From: Zhengitettix transpicula
Lineage: Eukaryota > Arthropoda > Insecta > Orthoptera > Tetrigidae
DNA: 64,000 nucleotides
Reading direction: 5' to 3'
Assembly (NCBI GenBank): GCA_037074705.1
Contig: CM073590.1
Coordinates: forward strand, 207,558,746 to 207,622,745
A model generated the notes under the pieces. It saw only the letters and a list, made by a program, of their open reading frames with translations, searched no databases and was not told the DNA's origin. The position numbers and the translations under genes are program-made. Positions 10,526 to 23,609 of this stretch are shown piece by piece (the stretch's first letter is position 1; each line of letters opens with the position of its first letter).

Positions 10526-12400
10526 ATCTTTATTTTTCATTATTTTCAATAAGACATAAATTTTTCATTTTAATTAAGAATAAGTTTCAAGAAATCGAAA
10601 GTACGGTTCAAGGAACCTAGTAGAAAGTGGAAACCATATAAGGCAATACGCGAGGTAGAAAATTATATCTGGAACAATTTTTACATATTACGGGATCCTT
10701 AACAGAGGTCAACAACAGGCCGACAGACTGTGATACCGCTGCTTGGGCCTGTTCTGGAGAAGGAAAGGAGATTCAATACAAATAGCAGAAAAGGAATGCA
10801 TTTAAAACGACTGCACATAAATTTCAAGTATTAAGAGACTGTAAACGAGAGGAAAAGGAGAGCAAAAAAATTAAGAGAGATAGAAGAAAGTTATAAGTTA
10901 TCTTCATACGATATATGGCTTCAATTTTTTTTGTCACTGTCGAATAAAAATGCATAATGGATGCGACGTCAGAAATAATATAAGTAAATAAAGCGTTCTA
11001 TAATAACTATAAAATTTAAGAACAGGTAATGAATGTTGCAAATTTATAAATGTTCGTAGATATTCTGATACATACAACTCTGGAAGGTAAGACGGACTGA
11101 AATGGGTGATATAGAATGATATATAGCAACAAAGGAACTTAATGATGACACCATAAGCACATATATTAAAATACAAAAAGTATCGGAAACATAAAGCTGA
11201 AAATAAAAAGTATGTTCTGCTTGTCACAAAATTAAGGGAAAACATAGGATGTAAGAGAAGTCTATTTAACGGTAATACTTTATTTTCATAACGCACCTTA
11301 GCAAAACAACATAAAATCAAGCTTAGTATTCGCGAATTATCCCAAGAATGTATATAATATTTTTAACTATACGAATTTGAAGGAAGTATATGGACTGGGT
11401 ATCGATACAAGAAGAGGAAATTAATTTGAAAAATATATGTCACCTCATTCGCGTGTCACACTTCTTCGCGGCGGAAATGACAGCACACTTGCCTGACACA
11501 CGTTTTGCAATTTGCTTGGCTAATTCTCCGAGGCGCCGTACACTTCATTCTCACTGTTATACCAACATTAAACATTCTCGTTTGCAAGGAGACAAAATAG
11601 CGTTTTCTTAGGTGAATCGTTTTTTCGACTATACTCTAAAACATTTGTTCTGTATTATTATTATCAATGCTTGTTTAAATGAAGAATTTTTTTCATTGGC
11701 AGTAACTACGTTCTTCCGTAGCTTGTAATTCATAGTACAATCATTAATTTATTTTTTATAAATATAATAATACTTAGAGTAAAATAATCTGATTTAGTAA
11801 GCATATCGTATGGTTGTAAGATAAATTCCATAGGAAAAAATTAACAACGAAATGGTAAATTATGTAAACACGATTTCACTAGCATCCAATAATTTTGCAA
11901 ACTTTTTCTGCTACTCTAGAGTGATTACCATCCCGAAGTTTCTCGATTGCATCGCTTGCAGGTCAAGCAACTTATAAAGAACTACTTTCGCTGAAGACAT
12001 TGCGGAATCGTTCTGTTTCCGGATTCTGCGGCTCTTGTTTACAGCTGAGAGACTTCTTGGGCCTACCCGGATTTGCCGCGTGTGCAACAACATCTAACAA
12101 GAGTACAGGTTCTCCCTATCTTGCTCATTCCCCGCCCTTTTCTCAGTTTTTTCACTGTACTTAAATAAGAAACAGCACACACATTTACCCTTTTACTAGG
12201 TACTTTTTCGTGTACGCACAGATTTCATTATATTTTTTTTATCTTCGTTGTACTGTACCCTCTTCTCAGTCCTTGAAAGATTTTTACAAATTTAAGAAAT
12301 CATCTAGTGTCTTCAGGAGACAAGTGGGCCAAATCATACTAAAGCTAAGGCCGAGGTAGAATATCGTATGACATATTTTTCCCTCAGTAAATATAATTGA
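10526..12400. other. AT-rich DNA, nothing recognised
   Basis: No convincing coding or repeat family is seen. Purine-rich stretches occur at about 10740-10900. The minus-strand frame at 10934-11320 is hydrophobic and low in complexity, without a motif. Confidence 0.4.
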
Positions 12401-12655
12401 AATTCATAATAAGAATAATAGATAAATACAGACAAAAGAAGTGATGATATAAATACCACACAACGTTTCTTTCTTCAGGTGCAGATAAAACGCAAGAACC
12501 TAGAGCGACACAACTGCACAAGTCTGTTGATAAAACCCAAAAGGATCTTGCGTTTTTTCTGCATCTGAAGAAAGAGGCAAGGCTTCCAGAAACGTTGTGT
12601 GGTATTTATATTATCACTTCTTTTGTATTTGGCTATTTTTATTATTATGAATTTT
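12401..12655 (+). mobile_element. Second hairpin repeat of the Penelope-type terminal family
   Basis: Inverted arms of more than 100 bp meet near 12530. Each carries ATAAATACCACACAACGTTTC and CTAGAGCGACAC-type blocks shared with 10357-10525 and with the 3' end of the fragment at 33.5 kb. The right arm (plus strand) has CTGAAGA at 12565-12571 and GAAACG at 12589-12594, with a pairing-capable segment between them. In the left arm (minus strand) the same two boxes are almost adjacent because the middle stem has been lost. Confidence 0.65.
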
Positions 12656-12810
12656 CAATACCGACGTTAATTTTTCATATTAAAGTAATTATATTCATAA
12701 AATTTGTTTATCCAATAAAAAATTATTAAATTTAGTTCTGACTTTTGAAATTAATAATAATTCGATCACATTCTGTAAACTCGTACAGCTGGCACTAAAT
12801 AGTTCTTTTG

Positions 12811-12930
12811 ACCTGCTGTGGTGAAGGGGTCAGCGTGACTGCATCACAACACAGAGGTCCCGGGTTCGAATCGCGGCGAGGGCATAGATGTTTGTGTGCG
12901 TGAGAGAAACTCTCGTAAAATCAGTCCCCC
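12811..12930 (+). mobile_element. tRNA-derived SINE
   Basis: An A-box-like TGGTGAAGGGG lies at 12818-12828. A clear B box, GGTTCGAATC (12863-12872), follows at tRNA-like spacing, then GGGCATAGATGTTTGTGTG. Head order and wording match the SINE at 9827-10024, so the two belong to one family. The 3' end is not sharply defined. The T-stem is mutated (CCGGG opposite CGCGG), so this is not a functional tRNA gene. Confidence 0.72.
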
Positions 12931-15900
12931 GACAAGGAAAAATGAGTTCCCATACTGACGCGCTAATAAGCAAAGCTGTTAATGCGACTATGAATAAACC
13001 AATTATAAAAACGCTCTTTCGTAATTTAATCATTAACATTTTTAAATACGAATTTTTTTCTTTTCATAGTACGAAATAAATAGGTCTTTTAAAATAACAT
13101 TTATAAATTTATTTAATTAATTTGAACACGCGCAGTGAATATTTCCTGTTAACTTTTAAAAACGTTTTTCGTAACCATAAAGTACGATTGATGACAAACA
13201 TTGATAATGTACCTCCAGGCTATTTTGAATAATATATCTCAAATATAGTTGTTTTCTAGCATCAAGATATATTCCGGGCAGGACGCAGTTCAAGGCACTG
13301 AGACTTGTTTCGAGAAGGAATTTGCATACTAGTTTTAGCATTAACGAGTGCATAGTACTATGTAGTTGTGCGCAGTCGTACCCAGTTGTAAGATCCTAAA
13401 ATGACCTCTCATGTCAAACTAAAACTACGATTTCGGCGTTTGTCACACAGAATACCGTCATTCAACGGCCCAACATGATTAATACCCTTACTACTCTCCT
13501 CCCATAACTCGCCCTCATAAATCTTAATATGTCATATCATTAATTTTGAGCTGTGGCCGATTTTTTTTTTTCGTAAAACAATGATGGATGGAAGAAAGGC
13601 CGCGGATCTGGCTCCAACTCCATCTACCTCGTGCCAAACGAAAGCGAGGTTAAAGATTCCAGTGAAAGTGCAGCCCAGGTCAGCTGAAAGGGGAAATTGG
13701 GTATTCGAATATCACCGGCCACATCTGGAGAAATAGAAATTTTGATGCCGCTTTACTACGTTAATTATCCCAATCGATTTATGATCTCACAAAAGAATGA
13801 GATTAATGAAAGCCCTCTATCACGATTTATCATGATTTTTCTGGCTTTGTACATGCATAAACAATTTAAAACTGGACGTTTTTGTAACTGCCAAACAAGA
13901 GCGATGAAGAACAGAACAGAACCTATTTTTTAAACAAAAGTAGTAGAATCATTTTGACTATTTAGAATTATTCGCCTCAAAATTGTTTTTGGTTATTATC
14001 AAATTTTGATCTTCTGATGTTATTCGAAATCAAGAAGTACGTAGAATAACAGAAAAGAATAATCCAATCATTGACTTCATATCGAAATTAATGTAGCTAC
14101 AATTTATAAATATACGGTGATAAAGAATACGAAGGGAAATAATTAAAAATACGATATCTTGCGATTCTATCTCGGTACGATTGGCCTCAATGGCGGTCAT
14201 TGCCTTCAAATGAAGACAATAAATACAGCGCGAAAGCCCTCAGTGACTTACAATTTCGAAAGAAAATTTGTAAATGATTGGTGATCAAACTATAAAGGTT
14301 TTACTATAATGTAAAATATTTAATCAGATTTTTTAATTTTACTAAAATATTTTGTAAGTTCATGAGAAATGCTAAGAACGTGAATAGAAAATATAATTCA
14401 TCGAATTAAAACTGTGCACCCAAACTGGTAGCAGTAATATTAAAATCATATACAGTCATTAATGTATATTTATTTCACAAAAATAGGTATCTTTCAAATC
14501 TACTGAGTCATATTCCATATTCACCCTGAAACAGTAGGTTTGAAATCGAAAAGACACAAAGTGAAACGTAAATTGTGTATCGTTTACACTACGTCATGTT
14601 ACAGAATCAAGAAAGAATATGAAAGGAAGTCGCCAGTATTATTAAGCAATTTTTATTGTGAAACTACGGTGAACGTGAATTCTAATTATATATCCAGAAG
14701 CCCGTCGAACAAGTCCGGATACTAGTGGTCCGAAAGTAGTAGATTCTCGAGCTTAGGAAATAAAAGCAGCCGAAGAAGAAAGTGAGAACGGAGTTAGGAA
14801 AACACAAGCGAGTAAAGGTTTGGCGCGCAAAAGCAGCCACAGTAATAGGGTTAAAAGTGGAGCACATCCATGCCACTTTCACTCGGAATTTCTCCGTGGG
14901 TGGTAAATGTCACATCCACGGCTTTCACCCGACTCACTTTCTCTCAAGGCTGTCTGGTCATCAGCACCAGGACCAGGTCTCCCCTCTGAAGAAAGTAAAC
15001 ACTCCCCGCATCCTGGCCACCTGTCTCCGACCACATCATGCCCAAATAAGCTTCCACACAAAGAGCTCTCAGGCTCCTTGTCTTCACTTCACAGCTGTCT
15101 TCCATTTTAGAATGTAGTAGGCGGTTTCCCACCCATAAAAATTCTTTGATACTTTTGCTTTAATCATATGAAAGCACACAGCTTAGCGTCCGGATTGTAA
15201 AATTCTCTCAGTGTGGTCCTCTATAAACCTTGGACCAGCTGGAACACTGAGACGACCACGCTGTGATTCAGATGTCATTCTTCACCGAAAATGAATATTA
15301 ACCAGTAATACGGTTGAACAGAATTTTAATACACGCTTTAATTCCAAGTTGTGGACTGTCGGAGTTATTGAAAGCTTGATCATGACGAAATATGAAAATC
15401 ACAAACTCCGAGCCTTAATCACTATCGTATTGCATACACGGTGGCTTTGAAATAATTTGCACAAAGTCGGTAAGCATGTTTCCGCGATGTCGAAAAGCGG
15501 CTGGATGAAAATACTTGAACCCGGACAAGCTGGAACGGAATGCAAACAAGTCCCTGAGGAAGTTTGATGAAGGAGAAGTTAACTGGGCAAACCAGAAACA
15601 TTCGTATTATTCAATGTAGTTGGCGGTTAAGAAATTTTGAAATTTGTTTCCTAGATACCAACTGGAAACTTTGGATCACAGTTTGGTCTTCCAGATTATC
15701 TTGTTTGGAATGCTGGGATTGGCGATAACTATAGTTGTGTATTATTGGCTAATCTGAAGAATAGAAATCATCAAAGCATATTTGTTGATACAGGACCTCA
15801 TCTTCTCCAATAATCAGGAACGTCATTGCTTACTAGCTTGGGATGTTTCAAGGTACTGATCAGAGAAAATATTCTAGATTACAAATTTATATATACGAAT

Positions 15901-16260
15901 ATAATGTTTTCAACCGTGTAGCCTTTGTTAAAATAGTTCATCGCTTTTAACTGAGACTTATCTGCGCGTGTAGCTGTTTCTTGTCGAGACCTACTGCCAG
16001 TGGCGTAAGGGACGATACTACAAGAAAGCTGGGCGTCCAAAGAGGTTATCAAGAGAACCTACTTCGTGAGGTGGGAACCGGGTCGAAAGTAGCATTTCGA
16101 ATATCTGTAGCGGAAGTACTTGTCGAGAAAGAAAAACCTCCTTACATACAGATACGGTTATGGAATGACCAACACACTGCGCGCCGCTATCACGTCGTAA
16201 ATGAGCCAGGCGACGACAGATTTCGAGAGAAAGTTGGAGGTTGTAGAGCATGACCCAATT
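12931..16260. other. AT-rich DNA with a short GC-richer block at 14870-15110
   Basis: No repeat family is recognised. The block 14870-15110 is open in several frames and contains a minus-strand GTGAGT donor-like hexamer near 14941. The candidate peptide frames match no family I know, so no exon is called. The plus-strand frame at 15981-16253 is likewise unrecognised. Confidence 0.3.
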
Positions 16261-19200
16261 CCTGGCGTCTGTGTACAACTGGGACTTCGCTATGGAATCT
16301 ACTGCCGACAGTCCTGGTCGATGCACTTTGATTCGCCAATATTGATACCGACCTAAATACAGCAACAAATTAAAAGTGTCTATTCTTACTTGAATTCAAG
16401 CAAGCACAATGCCGGATAAAAATAAAAATGACATATTTCCTAGTCACGATTAACCTTATTATATGTTCAGGAAAAATTCGTTCCAAAGCGCGCTGTAAGA
16501 TTTCCCTCGAACGTACATTAATAATTAAATTCAATGTGCGTGAACAGTGAATAACCGTGACCCTTAAATTTACCATGTCGATCGCTTTCAGAGAAATGTT
16601 AAATGTGTTCACTGAAAATCTGAGATCTCTGTCTGTGCACTAATATGACTACCAGGACAACAGTTGTTTCTATCAGTCAAGCAGGTCAGTGAAACTGGAC
16701 TTATGCTGACACGGGCTTATAAAGTTGATTGGATATTGTAATTTTATTGTATTTCCCGTCATTTACCCATTTATTCTTGGCAATTAAGAGAAAACTATTT
16801 AAGTGAAATCAGGATAGCCTGGAAATTCACAGAAATGCGCTCTCCTCCGGATGAACGTGTGTTGAGTCTTTCGATTGCCCGACCCAAACCTTTCCTCCAA
16901 AAGCGAGGGAACCTTGACGCGTTTTATTTAAGTGACGCGGCCGTGTTCATAGTTCGCTTGTTTTGCGTGATCATCAGATTGTAAGATGGCTGACGCTCCT
17001 TTCCGGCGAATGTAGGCTAAGGGCAATTTGGAAACGGTTTGTTGTTGGCTAGAGAATGGCCCAATTGTTTGGAATGTCAGATTCAAAACCAGTGCCGCAA
17101 CTACCTTTATTCAGTCGAACCAAACATGGTAATTCCGTATGTAGAATTGGCGGAACAAAGACTTAACATTGCTCAGAACTTTGTATTTAATACTTACGTA
17201 CACATTTCGATCACTCCTAAGTGTCCGTAACTCTCTTTCATATCGCGACGAAATAATGTGTGCAGTTGACCGAATAAAATCATTTTATTTTGCGTTAATG
17301 CTAATTCACCCGAAATTTCGGTAGAGTTCGGGTGTGCTAGTAGCTCTGTTGCATATCGTCACTATTTTCGACACAAGCAGAGCGGAACGTAGCTTTAGGT
17401 TTGGCTCGCGGGAGCGAAAGTTGTCTCTTCGCTTTCTAAACTCAATGCCGCGATGGTGTCGATCTCGTCTCCCACGGACTCATCAGGAGACATCATCATC
17501 CAACTAACCGACCGCTTCCGTGGCACCCCCATTCAATTTTAAAAACGACTCTTGGAAATCATTTCCAGATTCCGAGAAAATAATCTCAATTACATTTAAC
17601 TACACTGTACTAGAAACACAATGGACGACGAACTGAACGGGTAAAGACGGAATTTGAGTTCGCCCATCCAGTGGAGTGGCCTGAAATGGACTCTCATCTC
17701 GCACGCAGGATCGACTTCTTGAGCAACTCCACCTACATCAGTTCGTGGTCTGAAGGCGTTCAAGGCCTCGGGGAATGAGTCAACGAACTAACGAGAAAAC
17801 CTAACGAGAGTGTGTAAAAACAAATATAGGGACAGTGGTCACGGATAAGTAACTCATAATCTTGTAGGGCGAGTTAAATACCGGAACCTTGCGATAACTT
17901 GGAGCTTGTGTGGTTTTTCCTCACCAAGTCTGTTTCTTTCCGTTCTCCAAAGAAAATTATATACTGTCCTTAGAACACCAATTGATAGGTTCGTCCAACA
18001 CAGGTTACTATTGAGGCATTGAGGACTTGGGGAAAGCTATTTCATCACATCTATAGCCCTATAATGTCCAACCAGGGTGTAAGCTCGAGAGTCTGTTTGC
18101 TGCTCAAACATTTAGAAATCTGAACGGAATGCAACAGACCATCTTCTATTGAAAATAAATGCCCTTGTCCTTTTGTACAAGAACAGAATAATGGTCTGTA
18201 TCCTGACAATGCAGGCGAAAGTGAGAGGTCCTTATGTAAGCGAAGAAGGACGGGGAAAGCGGTTGGATGCACTTCCTTCATGCACCGCAACACGCTCTCA
18301 ATACCTCGCCAGGATTCCAAACTCTCGGTTAATGTGGCTTGCTTCCGAATATCGCAACTGCCTTCGGTAAACTGACCGACATATATGCATGTTGAGTTTT
18401 TTCTCGGGGGCCTTAGCGTAGCTTCAAGACTACACGGCGATGGGAAAAACTGAAGGACGTCTAGAAAATTTTAAGGTTGGTTTTTTTCCCAGGATAAAAT
18501 GAATGATAATACCAGTCACTTGAAAAATAGTGATTCTTTTAATGCTGCAGACCATTCAGACTAGTAAATATTCTTATTCATATAACATTTTACATACCAG
18601 ACTAGAAAGGTAAAATCCCCCCAAATAACATTTTTTGTGAACCTGGGGGAAATTATTACTGGTGGCCAAATAAATACAAATAAGAAGAAAGAACCACACA
18701 CATTTTTAACCAAATGGTCACACATAACTTGATAATGAATCCATAACTGGTCCTATTGAAGTAGTTTAAAGAGAACTGCGGAAAATACCTCGAGAACTTG
18801 AATTTCAACCTAAAAACTCACGCCGTGACTTTGAGCTACATTAACTTTATGTGCTAGATTACGAGTTTGTTCGTTCCGAAGGCAAGTTGGCCATTGGCCG
18901 AATAGAATTCTCATAGCCAGTTTAGATGACATTAATCAAGAACGTAGTTAACTATTGAGGGTAATTGGAAATTGTTCTCTAGCCGTGTCGCATAACATGA
19001 TTTTAATAAAAAATTCAGACATTGGAAAATTGTTTCGGATACTAAGTCAGTAATAATTAACAATAGGAGTTTGAAGAAAAATTAAAACTAGTCAAGAAAT
19101 TTACATGTATGCTTAGAACCGATTTCTTAGCATATCAACTAATATTTTCGAACTCGGGATTTGGATTAAGACACTACGTCAGAAATCATACAATAACATA

Positions 19201-20390
19201 TGCTAACTTATGAGGAAAAAATAAGTATATAAGTATAAGTCTTTAGAAAAATATCACATAAGAGAAAAAAATGCTAATAAAGATTTTTATATTGGTTGCA
19301 GCGGAGGTCAAGAATCACAGCTCCAAATATCTAAGGGTGATGGAAAACGAAGTCTGCGGAAAATTAAACAAGAAAAATAACCTCTCCATTCACGTGGCTA
19401 ATGACTACAAAAATCAGTTATTAAGCATTTCTATTCTCAGATTGCCAATTTATATACAAATATAACCTATGTGTGAGGTAATTAAAAATAAGAGGTTGAA
19501 ATATCTGGGAATAATGTAACCACTGAGAACGAAAGCTGAGCGAACCGAACGGTGAAGTCGCAAAAATGAAAGGAAGTAGATTAAACTCTGACTTCACAGA
19601 AGGATGAGGAGGATTTCAGGGTTAACAGCGTGGGTTCGAATTAGTCTTATAGTCACAGCTGTCCGGATTTTTAGTAAGTGAATCGTTGAGTAATTAACGT
19701 TTCCAGTAAGGGCACGATGAAGGAACTCGATAACGAAACTATTAAAATTGGAGGCTAATAGGAACAACCGGGTAACAATTGTCCTGGCGAATGTTTTCAT
19801 TTTAAAATTTTTGATATGATCCAAAAAGCACAGCGGTGAAGTTATAATGGATATATAATATATAATAAAGTTGACAACATTGCTTCTGGGTAAAGAGTAA
19901 AAATTATAGGAATGACAATGCGTTGTCGTTACAACTGGCTAAGGTTCACGTTAACTGGACGGTGCAACACGTCACACAGCGTTCGAGGCTATCGCACTGT
20001 TCCTGTTCCACGATTTTATTTCACGGTACAGTTCGTGCGTTCTCACCCCTACAGACTTATTATCTGAGAGAGTATGTGAAATCATAGGTTTTCGAGAACA
20101 AGCCCCACGAACGAGGCAATTTACAATGCCAAATGTGTAAAATAGTGCGTCTTAATGAGCTGTTCATCAATTAAAGGTGTTAGTTTCTTAAAAAAATTGT
20201 AATGAAGTAATATATTGCATGTCGTTTTCATTGTGTCGCGTTATAAGTTTTGACACTTTGCAACGTTGGAAGCCAGTCTCGTAGTAGCTGGGATATATTA
20301 AGAAATGTAGGGAACAACGACGGGAAATCACAGGAATGACGAATGTGAAGACACTTGAAGCGAGTGCGAAAGCGTTTTGAGTATATAATT
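16261..20390. other. AT-rich DNA, nothing recognised
   Basis: Scattered short frames, including the overlapping pair at 18051-18370, show no motif and no shared repeats. 17400-17770 is slightly GC-richer. Confidence 0.35.
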
Positions 20391-20394
20391 TTGA

Positions 20395-20700
20395 GGTGTA
20401 CTCGTATTGCGGAATGTAGGTCGGCACCCTCTGCCGAACCTTGTCCCGCTTCGGCAGGTCGCGGGAGCAACGCCCGCCCAAGGCTGCCCGGCTGCCAGCG
20501 AGCCGCTCTATTTCGACAACCTCAGCAACAGTTACACCCGACCGCCTCGGCCGTTTCTCCCTGCCTTTCGACACAACTCTTACGATCACATATATATTTT
20601 TTTTTTTGGAAACTTTTTGTGTTAGTCGCGGGACAATGTCCAGGAGCGCGCGCGTCACTCCTAGCGACGGCTCCGAGCCTTAGAATTTCACCTCTGACAA
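20395..20700. other. CpG-rich island
   Basis: This is a GC- and CpG-dense block within AT-rich surroundings, open in as many as five frames at once. That is the pattern of base composition rather than of a protein. An interrupted T run (20594-20608) splits it. It could be a promoter or first-exon region on either strand, but no start, donor pair or motif decides it. Confidence 0.35.
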
Positions 20701-22918
20701 CTTTCATTCGGCGACTATAAGAATGGTAGCACCGATAAAGATAAAGGCGAGGTCAGACACGTTTAGGAATTGCTTTCACGGTACTAAATGTTCCTGGTTT
20801 TCGTATATTCCGAAGAACGGGACAGAAGTCGCGATAACCTACTTACTTCCTCGGCAACTGCGAGAAAATCCTTTGTATTATTTAATGCTGAAAGATCCTT
20901 GCCAATATTCAATTGAATACGAATAGAGCTTATACCGCTGTATTCACTATTTTTTGAGAGTTTGTTAATGACACTTTTAATTTAAAACAAATGCTGAACA
21001 AATAAACAAGAATGACATAAATATAATCGACGATATATAATCTAAAAACACTATAAAAAATTAACCAAAATTAGCTGCTTGCTGAAAAGTGAACTTAAAA
21101 TGTAAATACAATAACAAAACATCGCAACACAATGTTCTAGTCTACGTTGTTTAAATTTTTATTTATTTTTGGTGACAGCTTTATTTGGCTATTTATCAGT
21201 TAAGAACTTAATAATTCTTGTGTGTATCCGAGGGTGTGTTCTGAACAAATCTGAATCTTCTTTAAGAAGTCTAATTCTGATTGTGACGAGAGGTAAGATG
21301 TTGATGTGATAAAATACCACTACTACAGTCTTCTAAGAATTTAGACTCAACTCTCTAATTATGTAAATGGAAATCTACGGAGAAAATACTATTGATAATG
21401 TTTACATTCCGTTGTTACTTTTGTTCGGGAGGTAGATGTTGAAAGTAAAATCGCGCAGGTGGAGGTGCGCATAAAAGTAAAGAAATAAGTTTCTGTCCTC
21501 CGGATCAATTGAGGTATAAATAGATAAAATTCTGCCGTGACAGTAAATATAACTTTTATCAATATCACGACAGTTCTAAGAGGTAAAATTCACGTGTGCT
21601 CAACACGATGTAAAGATCTAAGATCTCACAGAGGTTTCTTCGTGTTCTTCTGTTATCAATCTGGTAAAGAATGAATAATACGTGCCAGAGATATGCGGTT
21701 TACTGAAAAATTGGGCTCGGGTAAAATAAAAACAAACTTATATCCTGCAGAATTTTAATTACTTGAATATAAACCTGGATTAATTTTATTGACAGTATAA
21801 GTTTTTCTATCGCACTGACGTTTCAATTTATATAATTTCGGGCTTTTCTTGAGAGTTGTAAGTATGGATGGAGGTAGTTCAGGATCTCAAGGATCAGCTG
21901 AAAATTCCTATACAAAATTTGCATAGCGTCCTATAGTTTTTCATGATTATTCTGATGAAAATTAAGACATGAGCCAGCCTCAACTGCCCTGAAGAATTGA
22001 AAAATTGGATTATTAACGTGTTTAAGAAGTAAATATATTTTTGCGCCGAGTTTCTGTCGCTTCTGTGCCAAGGAATCGCGGGGCCCGTATCTGTAGGTCT
22101 TAGCCACGACGAAGGACTGCAGGAAACCAAAAAATGGTAGTATCAACGGCAGCTGTGAACTTGGCACGGATAAGATTAGGCAGAGACCAAAGCACGGTTG
22201 CCACACCACCACCACCACCTCCGCAACCGCCACCGCCACCCACTTACCCACAGCACAACGTGGAAAGTGAAATCCGCGACTCATTCGCTTTCTTTCGGCC
22301 GCAGGAAAGCGATCGTCCCACATCGGGTCAGCGGCTCCGGCTCCGAATTGCCCAACGATCCTACCAAAAACCCAACTTCTTCTTGCAATCGCCCTGGGCA
22401 GCTCGAATTCCCGCCGGTACGTTCACATCGACTCGCGTTAGATACAGAAAACGGATCCTACACACCGGGACAAGTTTTCCAAGCGTTGAACAGATGGCCA
22501 CAGTAAAATTAGCACCATTAAACACAGGACTTCTAATTTAACTCTGCTGAAAAACGGACCTTATCAAACTCAAGACCTTGGATTTAGCTGGCCAGGCTGC
22601 CAACCGCAAAATGACCTACTGTGGCGTTACGTGGATAAGTGGAAATAGAGAGATACTTCACGTATGCCATACGGTTACCACACTGTTGAATCTCAAACGG
22701 GAGAAAAAAAATATAACCAACCCAGAAGGGAACGTCAATCATGTTACTCTTCTCTGGCTATGCAACTCGTTATATTTCCTACAAATAATGAAGTCCAGCT
22801 AAAAATAACGAATTACTTCGACTGTCAACACGATCACATCCGTGGCCGTGACTATTCAAGTTATCCGTAAATTTTCCAACAATATGCGCGAGATAATGCA
22901 ATACTGTTAATGGTACCT
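20701..22918. other. AT-rich DNA with a CCA-repeat block at 22195-22245
   Basis: 21000-22080 is AT-rich and featureless. At 22195-22245 a CCA/CCG trinucleotide repeat gives a proline run in one plus-strand frame and a histidine run in another. The surrounding GC-richer segment (22080-22460) shows no domain. Confidence 0.35.
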
Positions 22919-23010
22919 AGATAAGGAGGCGAGTCTTCAGCTGGTATGGAACGCTACTCAGTGACGTTTTGTGACGTCATCTCACTTAGACTGGCGCCCA
23001 CGTACACAGT
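22919..23010 (+). repeat. Dispersed repeat, copy B
   Basis: It matches copy A at 9556-9635 over AGATAAGG, CAGTGACGTTT, TGACGTCAT and CTGGCGC blocks in the same order, with small indels. A loosely related GTATGGAACGCT segment recurs at about 23390. Confidence 0.55.
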
Positions 23011-23609
23011 GTGTCAACAAATTCAATAATAATCGTGTACACATTGGGGCATCTCTGACAATCAACGCGTAAAAGAATAAAGTTGTATATTCTTTACCGA
23101 ACTGTAGTAAATAATATATTTTTATTAGTTGTATTATATAGAACCCTACGGCGAAATACTCATCTGGCAGACAAGAGTTGAAGACAATTTGAAATCGCTC
23201 TCATAAGACTGCAAGTAAAACAGAGATGCCGAACATATTGTAGTTTAGTTCGCAGGAGAAAGTCGTCTGTAACAGTTTCTTAAGTTTCCTCCTTTCTTCA
23301 TCATCATATTTCGTCATACACACGGAGGAGCTAGGAGGGAATATTGAAGGGCATCTCCAAACACCTTTGCGATGTACGCTAGTGAGAGTAGTATGGAACG
23401 CTATATCTAATCCAGCACGTCGCTGTGCGTCACTGGCGAGTTCAAGATTACGTTGCGTGACGTCAAAGCGTTTCGTAGTAGAACACTGCCCCGGGGTTTA
23501 ATATTCTCTGCGATTTTCCCACCCAAATTGACTTCTCTCGACGGGCGATTTATTCTTAGATTTGTTACGACAGCTTTTTTCTTGTTATTACTTTGCACTC
23601 GAGGATTAT
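23011..23609. other. Unannotated DNA flanking the MITE
   Basis: No coding is recognised. The last 38 bases or so (about 23572-23609) are shared, inverted, with the flank of the MITE copy ending at 25690. Confidence 0.4.

Noticed and set aside
14879..15132. Possible minus-strand exon with GTGAGT donor near 14941
   Set aside because: The frame starting at the best ATG stops before the donor, and the other frame encodes nothing recognisable.
22134..22541. 135-codon frame with a proline run
   Set aside because: The proline run comes from a CCA/CCG trinucleotide repeat, a second frame gives an equally long histidine run, and no domain is present.
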